64,000 nucleotides of DNA. Source: Actinomadura rupiterrae. GTDB lineage: Bacteria; Actinomycetota; Actinomycetes; Streptosporangiales; Streptosporangiaceae. Of the stretch, positions 9,108 through 16,413 are shown piece after piece. Positions within the stretch are counted from its first letter, which is position 1. Every line of letters starts with the position of its first letter. Both the position numbers and the translations under genes were made by a program. The notes under the pieces were generated by a model. That model saw nothing but the letters and a program-made list of their open reading frames with translations. It was not told where the DNA came from and made no database searches. The DNA lies in assembly GCF_024172125.1 (NCBI RefSeq), contig NZ_JAMZEA010000012.1, positions 124,001 through 188,000 of the forward strand. Direction: 5' to 3'.

Positions 9108-10682
9108 GAGGTATCTCTCTAGGTGTGGAAAGTGATCTTGTTGGGGAGCAAGTGATCAGTGGGCGAAGCGCCCACGTTCTTCGGGGGGAGAACCACACGT
9201 CATGTCTGTGATCGATGGTGTCGACGGCACCACCTCGACCACCGTAAGTGATCTTCCGGCTACCGTGTTGGAGGTGGGTGAGTCCGAGCAGGAAACGGTG
9301 CGTCGTCCGATCCGGGAGCTGATGGACGATCGGCTGCTGGATGAGTTGCTGGCCAGGTCCCGGGACCAGGACGGCGGGCTGCGGCTGACCGGTGAGGGCT
9401 CGATGCTGGGTGATCTGGTCAAGGCCGTCCTGGAGCGGGCGTTGGAGGCCGAGCTGACCGCGCATCTGGGCTATGACCGGCATGTGCAGGGCGCGGGCGC
9501 GGTGGCGGGCAACGCCCGGAACGGGAAGATCCGCAAGACGGTGCAGACCGGGGTCGGGCCGGTTCAGGTGGCGGTGCCGCGGGACCGGGCCGGCAGCTTC
9601 GAGCCGATGCTGGTGCCCAAACGCGCCGGGCGCGTCTCCGGCGGCCTGGACGACATGGTCATCAGCCTGTACGCGCACGGCATGACGGTCCGTGACATCG
9701 TCCACCACCTCGACCAGGTGTATGGGACCCGGCTCAGTCCCGAGACCGTCTCCCGGATCACCGAGCAGGTGATGGAGGAGGTCAAGTCCTGGCAGCGCCG
9801 CCCGCTCGACCCCGTCTATGCCGTGGTGTTCCTGGACGCGATCGTGGTGAAAGTCCGCGACAACCACGTCGTGCACAACAAGCCGGCGTACCTGGCAGTC
9901 GGGATCGACACCGACGGCGACAAGCACGTGCTGGGCATCTGGGTGCCCAAGGCCGCCGACGGCCCGGTCGGAGAAGGCGCCGGGTTCTGGCGCGGTGTCG
10001 TCACCGACCTGCGCAACCGTGGAGTCACCGACATCCTGATCGCCTGCTGCGACGGGCTGGGCGGGTTCGAGGACGCCATCACCGCGGCCTTCCCCCACGC
10101 CACCGTCCAGACCTGCGTGGTCCACCTGATCCGCAACGCACTGCGGCCGGTCCCACGCAAGGACCGCGCCGCGGTCGCGGCCGAACTGAAGAAGGTCTAC
10201 ACCGCCGTCGACGCCGACGCCGCGTTCGACGCCCTGGCCACCCTGGCCACCAGCGAGCTGGGAAAACGCTACCCGCAGGCGGTGAAAGTGTGGGAGACGG
10301 CCTGGGAACAGGTCACCCCGTTCCTGGCCTTCACACCCGCAGTCCGCCGATTGCTCTACACCACCAACAGCATCGAGTCACTGAACTACCAACTCCGCAA
10401 GGTCACCAAGGCCCGCGGCCACTTCCCGACCGACGACGCAGTCGTCAAACTGCTGTGGCTGGCCATCGTCAACATCGAGGACAAACGCGCCCGCGAACGC
10501 GCCGCCAAACGAGCCAACGGCGACAAGCATCCCTTCCAACCCGCCCGACTCGTCGAGGGCACCAAAACCTACGGCTGGCCCGAAGCACTCAACGAACTCG
10601 CCCAGGCCTACCCGGGCCGCATCCGGTAAACACAACCAGACCCACCACAAGATCATCTTTACACACCTCGAGTTACAAGCTC
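9108..10682 (+). mobile_element. Complete IS256-family insertion sequence, 1575 bp
   Basis: The ends are imperfect inverted repeats. Left begins GAGGTATCTCTCTAGGTG and continues TGGAAAGTGATCTTG. The right end, read inward, begins GAGCTTGTAACTCGAGGTGT and continues GTAAAGATGATCTTG. Both carry the family's inner GTGTnAAAG block. The element is flanked by a perfect TGAATGAAG duplication and contains one full transposase gene, so it looks intact and fairly recent. A small hairpin (GTGGGCG/CGCCCAC, 9159-9175) lies between the left end and the transposase start and may limit read-in from outside promoters. Confidence 0.9.
9202..10629 (+). CDS. IS256-family (mutator type) DDE transposase
   Basis: The 475-residue transposase fills the insertion element. 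Catalytic candidates are Asp in VFLDAIVVK, Asp in IACCDGLGGF and Glu in YTTNSIESLN, the usual DDE arrangement, with the helical insertion containing the C-(2)-H-like TCVVHLIRN between the second and third. The DNA-binding region is near residues 90-170 (NGKIRKTVQTGVGPVQVAVPRDR). The frame has no internal stop, and its length is normal or slightly long for the family. It would cut and paste this element through the terminal repeats at its ends. Confidence 0.95.
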   Translation: MSVIDGVDGTTSTTVSDLPATVLEVGESEQETVRRPIRELMDDRLLDELLARSRDQDGGLRLTGEGSMLGDLVKAVLERALEAELTAHLGYDRHVQGAGAVAGNARNGKIRKTVQTGVGPVQVAVPRDRAGSFEPMLVPKRAGRVSGGLDDMVISLYAHGMTVRDIVHHLDQVYGTRLSPETVSRITEQVMEEVKSWQRRPLDPVYAVVFLDAIVVKVRDNHVVHNKPAYLAVGIDTDGDKHVLGIWVPKAADGPVGEGAGFWRGVVTDLRNRGVTDILIACCDGLGGFEDAITAAFPHATVQTCVVHLIRNALRPVPRKDRAAVAAELKKVYTAVDADAAFDALATLATSELGKRYPQAVKVWETAWEQVTPFLAFTPAVRRLLYTTNSIESLNYQLRKVTKARGHFPTDDAVVKLLWLAIVNIEDKRARERAAKRANGDKHPFQPARLVEGTKTYGWPEALNELAQAYPGRIR

Positions 10683-10691
10683 TGAATGAAG
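10683..10691. repeat. Right 9-bp target-site duplication of the IS element
   Basis: TGAATGAAG, identical to 9099-9107. Removing 9108-10691 restores the pre-insertion sequence. Confidence 0.85.
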
Positions 10692-12245
10692 ATGGCGCGT
10701 ACAGACCAGGCCCGCGTAAGCAAGCAAGTCCGTAGACGTGCCTGAACACGGCGGTAGGCGTGCGCGAGGGCAGGCAGCGCGGGCGCAGTCGAAGGGCACA
10801 CGGAGCAGGCCGACACGAACACACGAGCCGGCGCACGCGAGCGCCAGCCAGATGCCACCCCCGGCGCCGACGCGCGGGCACAGGTGATCGCGGGCGCTGG
10901 CACTTGGGCGATCACGAAGAGGGCCGCACGCGAGTCGGCACACATCGGCGGACGTCCCCGGCCGTGGGCAGGACAGGGGGCAGGCGCGTGCATGGGAGCA
11001 CGTGGCCGCGAGCACGGGCCCGGCAAGGCGTGAACGTGGCCATGGCTGCCCCGCAACGGCCCGCGAGGCAGGCAAGCGCAGACACAGGACGACGCGGACA
11101 CGGCTCGAACGTGGGCGTAGGCGCGGGCAGGGCAGGTCGGACTCAAGGGGCGCGGGCGCATGAACCGAAAGGGCCTGCAGGCGCGGACACGGGACGACGT
11201 GGATGCGGCCGGACGTGGGCGGGGGCGCCGTCGGCGGGCGTGGACGTCAACAGGCCCGGTGGTGGCGGACGCGGGCGGAAATCGGCGTAAGCGCGCGAGC
11301 GTGGGCGGGGCTGCGCGCGGACGGGGCTAGCAAGGCGGTAGATGCGCTTAGACGAAGCCGTGCGCGTGGGCGCACGCCGGGGGCGGGGCATGCGTGCCCG
11401 CAAGGCGTCGGCAGGTGGGGGCGTCAACAGCCCGGGGCGCGGAAGTGCGCAGCGGAAACCAGCGCAGGCGCGCGTGGGTGGACGTCGGCATGGTGGACGG
11501 CGGTGGCCCGGGCGAGCTGGGCGAGGTAGGCAAGCAACACCGTAGACGTGCCTAAAGGCGGCTTGTGAGCGCACGGCGGTGGGCATGCGCGAGCGCGGGC
11601 CGGGCGGGCGCCAGTGCGGACGCAGGCGAAGGGCACGCGGAGCAAGCCGACAAGAACACACGCGTTGGCGCGACGGAGCTGGGCAGGCAGATGTGTTTGG
11701 ACGCGGCCGTGGGCGCATGCGGTCGTGGGCATGCATGCGCGCGGGCGTCGGCGGGTGTGGGAGCCCAACAGCCCGGTGGTGCAGCCGGACGCAGACAGAA
11801 ATCAGCACAGGCGCCTGGGCGGACGTCGGCGTGGGTGGCGGTCGCGTGGGTGGTGTTAGGGCGCAGGCAGTCCGGGCGCGGGGTGGGTTAGCACAACCGT
11901 GCAGGCGGCGGACGCGGCCGTGGGTGCACGCAGCGGTGGGCGTTCCCGCACCCGATCGTCGGCGGGTGTGGTCAGGGGCAGACGGGCGCAGGCGCAGACA
12001 TGAGCACGGGCAGGAGTGGGCGGGTGCGGGCGTCCGAGAGCGAGCGGGGACGCAGGAGCAGGCAGGCGTGTGGAGATGGGGGCGGGCGCGGACGGGCGTG
12101 GATGCGGGCAGGCGCGGACGCGGACGGGCGTGAGCACGGACGGGCGCGGACGGGCGCGGGCGCGGACGGCCGTGGCTGTGGGGGCTGGCGGGGCGGGTGA
12201 GGTTGGGGCGGGTTGGGCTTGGGGCGGGTGGGCGGTGGCGGGGGG
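10692..12245. repeat. Gene-free segment of diverged GC-rich repeats
   Basis: Two repeat families interleave. Family 1 has copies at about 10720-10835 and 11530-11668; both run from GCAAGCAA through CCGTAGACGTGCCT to GAAGGGCAC, CGGAGCA and GAACACACG. Family 2 has copies at about 11229-11305, 11406-11488 and 11746-11830, plus a fragment at 11957; each opens CGTCGGC(G/A)GG and contains the CAACAG(G)CCCGG block. Between and after them are shorter GGGCGnGG-type runs, densest at 12080-12190. Open frames exist on both strands, but none has a ribosome site or ordinary protein composition. I treat it as non-coding. Confidence 0.65.
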
Positions 12246-12863
12246 TTAGTGGGTGGGGCGGTCTCGGGGGGGCATTTGTAGGGGGACGGGGGTGGTGGGG
12301 CGGTCTTGGGAGGTGAGGGTGTCGAGGCGGGTGGTGATGGCTTCGAGCTGGGTGTCGAGGTCGTGGCGGAGGTTCTCCAGGGCGTTGTGGACGTGGCCGC
12401 GGAGGGAGTCGGAGGTGAGCTGGAGCTGCTCGCGGTAGGACTCGGACGCGGCGTTCGACTGGTCGCGGTGGTGTTCGAGGACGCTATGGAGTTGGTGCTG
12501 GTTGGCCTGCTCGGACGCGTGGAGCTGTTCGCGGAGAGCCTCCGTGCCGGACTGGAGCTGGTCGCGGATGGCTTCGACGTGGGCCTGCATCTCGCGGCGG
12601 AAGCTCTCGCCGCTGGTCTGGAGCTCGCGGCGGAGTCCGTCCGCGGTGGCGTGCAGTTCCGAGCGGAGGCCACCGAGGCTCGCTTGCATCTCGGCGCGCA
12701 GTCCTTCGGCGCTTGCGGTCGTCTCCCCGCGCAGGCCGGACACGGCGGCCGAGGATTCGCCGCGGAGACCCGCCACCTCCGTCCTGATCATCCGGACGGC
12801 GAAGGCGACGGTCACCAGGATCGCGGCCGAGAAGAGGACGAGGACCACCCAAGGCTGGTTCAT
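12246..12863 (-). CDS. Membrane-anchored protein of fourteen 11-residue repeats
   Basis: The protein has 205 residues. Residues 4-26 are one membrane helix at the N-terminus. From residue 32 to 185 it is exactly fourteen contiguous 11-residue units, each opening with a pattern like GLRxE, then xLR(x)QL (for example GLRAEMQASLG, GLRSELHATAD, ALREQLHASEQ, SLRGHVHNALE). The last 20 residues are Pro/Arg-rich. Such hendecads make long amphipathic or coiled-coil helices, as in apolipoprotein- and LEA-like proteins. The start ATG at 12863 gives the membrane helix directly; earlier starts would add a basic tail. No neighbour suggests a role: repeats lie on both sides. Function unknown; a cell-envelope scaffold or spacer is one possibility. 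Confidence 0.75.
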   Translation of the reverse strand: MNQPWVVLVLFSAAILVTVAFAVRMIRTEVAGLRGESSAAVSGLRGETTASAEGLRAEMQASLGGLRSELHATADGLRRELQTSGESFRREMQAHVEAIRDQLQSGTEALREQLHASEQANQHQLHSVLEHHRDQSNAASESYREQLQLTSDSLRGHVHNALENLRHDLDTQLEAITTRLDTLTSQDRPTTPVPLQMPPRDRPTH

Positions 12864-13615
12864 AGCTACCGAGCGTACGCTTGCAGTCGCGGTCCGAAAG
12901 GGCTTCAAGTTTCTTGCCCTTGGTCACCTCCCTACCTCTCCATGTAACGCATGACCTGCGAAGGGGTCGTCGGTCCCGCGTGCGCGGGGTTCGCTCCATC
13001 GGCGCCCGGCCCCTGTCCCCCGCCGGCCGTGAACCCCGGCCGCGTGATGGCTTGTGGACACGGAGTGGCTCCGGACACGCACCTCGGCCGCAGGCGCGGA
13101 CACGCAACCCGGCCCCGGGCGCGGACCTCGGCCCCGGGCGCGGCCACGCAGCTCGCGCGCGGGCGCAGACCTCGGGCGCGGGCGCGCACCTCGGCCGCAG
13201 GCGCGGACACGCTGCGCGGACACGCTGCGCGGGCGCGGGCGCGGGCGCGCTGCGCGGGCGCGGACACGCTGCTCGCGCGCGGACGCGGACCTCGGCCGCA
13301 AACGCAGTCCTCGGGTGCGGACCTCGGGCGCCGGCACAGACCTCGGGCGCGGGCGTGCGCTGAACGCGGACAGGCGCTCGAACGAGGACGGCCGTGAACG
13401 TGAAGGTGCTGTGGACGTGGAGGCACCGTGGACACGGACGCGCCGCGGACGTGGGCGTGCCGCGGACGTGGGCGTGCCGCGGACGTGGGCGTGCCGCGGG
13501 TGTGGAGCCGGCGTGGGTGTGGAGCCGGCGTGGACGCGGACACGGAGTGGAATGGCTTCAGTGGACGTGGACGCACCGTGGACGTGGACGCAGTAGTTGC
13601 GGACGCAGTTAATAG
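12864..13615. repeat. Gene-free minisatellite segment
   Basis: Several exact short repeats occur: a 26-bp direct repeat at 13080-13105 and 13187-13212; a 13-bp pair at 13201-13226 (GCGCGGACACGCT twice); three perfect 17-bp units at 13442-13492 (GCCGCGGACGTGGGCGT); and two 17-bp units at 13501-13534. The rest is CG/GGAC/GGGC-rich. The open frames here translate these repeats and lack ribosome sites. I see no gene between the repeat-protein start and the ssb stop. Confidence 0.7.
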
Positions 13616-13804
13616 GTGTCTGGCTGGCTCGTTCCTCCAGCTTGTGTCGGGTCGAGTCGGTCCGCCGGGGTGGGCGGTCCGCCGGGTTGGGTGGTTGGGG
13701 CGGATGGGGTGGGGGTTGGGTCGTTCAACTCGGGTTGCGTTGGGTTTGGGGGGGTGGGTTGTTGTGTGGGTTGGCGAGGGCGGGGGTGGGTGGTCGGCCG
13801 GGGT

Positions 13805-13894
13805 GGGCGGTTGGGGCGGGGTGGGCGGTTGGGGCGGGGTGGGCGGTTGGGGCGGGGTGGGCGGTTGGGGCGGGGTGGGCGGTTGGGGCGGGGT
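13805..13894. repeat. Five perfect 18-bp tandem repeats
   Basis: GGGCGGTTGGGGCGGGGT is repeated five times without change, inside a G/T-only stretch (about 13670-13990) on the + strand. It lies 140-220 bases past the ssb stop. The run of G blocks could form quadruplex-type structure on the + strand, which is the non-template... or template side depending on direction of reading; only the sequence is certain. Confidence 0.85.
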
Positions 13895-14030
13895 GGTTGG
13901 GCGGGTGGTTGGGGTGGGGGTGCGGGTTGGGTCGTCTGGGGCGGGTCGGGGGGTTGGCGGGGGTGGGTGGCCGGGCCGCGTTGGGGGTGGCGGCCCGGCC
14001 TTGCAAGGGAGGGGTGGTTTGGTTTTCGGG

Positions 14031-14510
14031 TTAGGCGGCCTTGGGGGTTTCGGTCACCTCCTCTTCGGTGGTCTCGGTGCCGGTGAGGGCGAAGAGGTCG
14101 GAGACCTCCTGGGCCTCGCGGCGGTCGGATTCGGTGAGGGAGCCCGAGCGGGACGCGACGCGGAAGTCGGCGGTGCCGCGGGTCAGGTCGTGGCCCAGGG
14201 TGGTCGCCTCGATCTCGGCGCAGTAGCGCCACTGGCCGTCGCGCTCGTACTGGCGGATGCGGAGGCGGCCGGTGACGAGCACGGGATGGCCGCGGGCGAA
14301 CTCCGAGGAATGGACGTTCTCGGCCAGGCCGCGCCAGCAGTTGACGGTGAGGAACATGGTCTCCACGTCCGTCCACTGGCCCGTGGTGCGGTCATAGCGG
14401 CGCGGCGTGCAGGCCAGCTTCATCGACAGGTACGGCGTGCCGTTCGCGGTGATCAGGAACTGCGGGGTATCGGCGACCCAGCCGATGACGGTGATCTGAG
14501 CCTCGTTCAT
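14031..14510 (-). CDS. ssb: Single-stranded DNA-binding protein
   Basis: The 159-residue protein binds and protects single-stranded DNA as a tetramer. Its OB fold is visible: AQITVIGWVADTPQFLITANG, YLSMKLACTPRRYDRTTGQW, TMFLTVNCWRGLAENV, HPVLVTGRLRIRQYERDGQWRY and CAEIEATTLGHDLTRG. The tail is acidic (TETTEEEVTE) but ends TPKAA instead of the usual DDDIPF-like tip that recruits partners. This looks like an accessory, SsbB-type paralogue, not the main replication SSB beside rpsF/rpsR. The start ATG has GGAGG at ideal spacing. It follows the GTPase genes after a 235-base gap with a stem-loop. Confidence 0.88.
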   Translation of the reverse strand: MNEAQITVIGWVADTPQFLITANGTPYLSMKLACTPRRYDRTTGQWTDVETMFLTVNCWRGLAENVHSSEFARGHPVLVTGRLRIRQYERDGQWRYCAEIEATTLGHDLTRGTADFRVASRSGSLTESDRREAQEVSDLFALTGTETTEEEVTETPKAA

Positions 14511-14541
14511 CGAGTCCTCCGGATGTGTGTGTCGTGACGTT

Positions 14542-14566
14542 CGGAAGCGTCCCTGTGACGCTTCCG
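14542..14566 (-). promoter_or_regulatory. 9-bp stem-loop upstream of ssb
   Basis: CGGAAGCGT (14542-14550) and ACGCTTCCG (14558-14566) pair perfectly around a 7-base loop. It is 32 bases before the ssb start and 180 bases after the GTPase stop, so it could be an operator, a leader hairpin or a late terminator. Confidence 0.5.
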
Positions 14567-14745
14567 GACACCACGATCGCGGAGGGTGAGGCTCGGGTGA
14601 AAGTCGGGCGCCGAGCTGTGGATAACTCGAACGGGTGGCTAGGCGCAGCCCAGGTTTGGGCCGGTTGGGGCGCCGCCGTACTCGGCACGGGGTACCACAG
14701 CTTCGCTTCCCGGTGCCGGGCACTGCCGGGCTGCGTGAGGCGGGG

Positions 14746-16413
14746 TTAGGTGCCTTGGACTAGGTCTACGTCGTCTCGGAAGGCGGCGTAGAGCGCTAGT
14801 TCCTCGGTGATGGGTTCGAGGACTTTTTGTTCGGCGACGGTGGCGATGCGGTCGCGCATGTGGCGTTCCATGCGTTCGCCGTGTTTGGCGGACGAGAGGG
14901 CCACCAGGTTGCGGCACGTGGCGGTTGTCAGCCAGCCCATTCCCAGCGTGCAGACGACCAGGACGGCGACGTACGGGATGAGGCCCGTCTCGCCCAGCCA
15001 GCCGCTCGGCGCCTTGGCGACATGGGCGACGCCGTAGGCGACCAGTAGGCCGATCCAGGCGAGGCCCAGCAGGGAGACCAGGACGAGGAAGTACTGCCAG
15101 GTCTTCACCAGCCACCACCAGCGCGGGACTTGGTTGAACCCCGGTAGCGCCTCCTTCATGGCCTCGCCGAGTTCTTCCGGTAGTTCGGCCGCGTGCCGGC
15201 GCGCGGCCGCGCGGACGGAGCGGACCCAGGCGTCCGGGAGGTCGGTGGTGATGCCGTCCGTGACGTCCATCAGGGCGGTGTCGACCTCGCCCTGCTGGGC
15301 GCCCGTCGGGCCGGTGAAGGCGCCGCGCAGCTCGTCGCGGAGCTCGCCGAGGCGCATCCGGCGCAGAGGGTCGCTGCGGAGGCGGGCGGCCAGGGACAGG
15401 ACGGGCCAGCTGATGAAGTCGGCGGCGCGCAGTTCGTAGGCGCTTTCCATGGCCTCGGCCACGGCGGGCGCACCGGCCGCGTCCGTGAGCGCGCGCATGA
15501 GGCCGTCCCGGTGCGGGGCGTCGACCGCGGTAGGCGGCTCGGCGGAACCCTTGTAGGACGCGAAGCGCTCGCCAATGTCGGTGACGTCCACGGCGAGGCG
15601 CTCGCTGCGCGCGTGCCTGGCGGCGACGGTGTCCACGAGGACTTCGCGCAGGCCGCGGACGCCCTCTTCAGAGACAGCGGACGTCGTGACGATACGCGGC
15701 TTGGCCAGGCCCTCGGCTTCGAGGAGGCGGCGGAGGTCGGCGACGCATTCGTCCACCTCGTCCGGGTCGAGCCGGTCGACCTGGTTCAGGACGATCAGAG
15801 TGACCCCGGCGTGCCGGGCGAACGGGACGATGTAGTTGCGGTGCAGCGCGGCGTCGGCGTACTTCTGCGGGTCGACGACCCAGATGAGCAGGTCCGCGAT
15901 CGAGACGAACCGGTCGACCTCGGCGCGGTGCATCGCCTGGATGGAGTCGTGGTCGGGCAGGTCGATGAGGACGAGCCCCTGCAGCGAGTCGTCCGCGCGC
16001 TGGAGGTCGAGCGCGGACGCGCGCGCGTAGCGGTGCCGCTTGTCCACGTCGAGCCAGTCGAGCAGCGGACCCGCGCCGTCCAGGCCCCAGACGCACGCGT
16101 GCGCGCGCGAGGTCATCGGACGGCGCATGCCCGTCGGCGACAGTTCCAGCCCGCACACGGCGTTGAACAGCGAGGACTTGCCGCTGCCGGTGCCGCCCGC
16201 GAGGGTCACGACGGTGTGCTCGGCCGACAGCCGGAGCCGCTGCCCGGCGCGGTCGAGCAGCACGGCGGCGTCGTCCAGCAGGGACGGCGCGAGGCGGCCG
16301 GCGCCGGCGGCGGTGATCCGGTCCAGCGCGTCCAGCCGTCCGGTCAGGCCCGGGGCGGCGGCGGCCGGGTCCTGCGGCACGTCGGCGACGGGCGGCGGGG
16401 CCGAGGTGGTCAT
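14746..16413 (-). CDS. Dynamin-like membrane GTPase
   Basis: This 555-residue protein has a GTPase domain near the N-terminus: G1 GGTGSGKSS (about residue 73), G3 DLPDHDS and G4 NQVD, then a helical middle and a C-terminal pair of membrane helices (YFLVLVSLLGLAWIGLLVAYGV and YVAVLVVCTLGMGW). GTPases of this type (YfjP-like/dynamin superfamily) bind or remodel membranes. Its start overlaps the stop of the next GTPase gene by four bases, so the two are translated together and may form a heteromeric pair, as many bacterial dynamin-like proteins do. That pairing is inference. Confidence 0.82.
   Translation of the reverse strand: MTTSAPPPVADVPQDPAAAAPGLTGRLDALDRITAAGAGRLAPSLLDDAAVLLDRAGQRLRLSAEHTVVTLAGGTGSGKSSLFNAVCGLELSPTGMRRPMTSRAHACVWGLDGAGPLLDWLDVDKRHRYARASALDLQRADDSLQGLVLIDLPDHDSIQAMHRAEVDRFVSIADLLIWVVDPQKYADAALHRNYIVPFARHAGVTLIVLNQVDRLDPDEVDECVADLRRLLEAEGLAKPRIVTTSAVSEEGVRGLREVLVDTVAARHARSERLAVDVTDIGERFASYKGSAEPPTAVDAPHRDGLMRALTDAAGAPAVAEAMESAYELRAADFISWPVLSLAARLRSDPLRRMRLGELRDELRGAFTGPTGAQQGEVDTALMDVTDGITTDLPDAWVRSVRAAARRHAAELPEELGEAMKEALPGFNQVPRWWWLVKTWQYFLVLVSLLGLAWIGLLVAYGVAHVAKAPSGWLGETGLIPYVAVLVVCTLGMGWLTTATCRNLVALSSAKHGERMERHMRDRIATVAEQKVLEPITEELALYAAFRDDVDLVQGT

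Noticed and set aside
11143..11808. Minus-strand open frame sharing blocks such as CSCR.AP.ALRLRP and FRHVYG with one near 10.7 kb
   Set aside because: The shared blocks are explained by the DNA repeats themselves; composition is Arg/Pro-rich and no start signal is seen.
12971..12996. A sequence like a type I-E CRISPR repeat (GGTCCCGCGTGCGCGGGG)
   Set aside because: It occurs once, with no second copy at spacer distance and no cas genes in the window.
14511..14723. Upstream extension of ssb
   Set aside because: The GGAGG-preceded ATG at 14510 gives the OB fold directly; the extension is Arg/Pro-rich and crosses the stem-loop.
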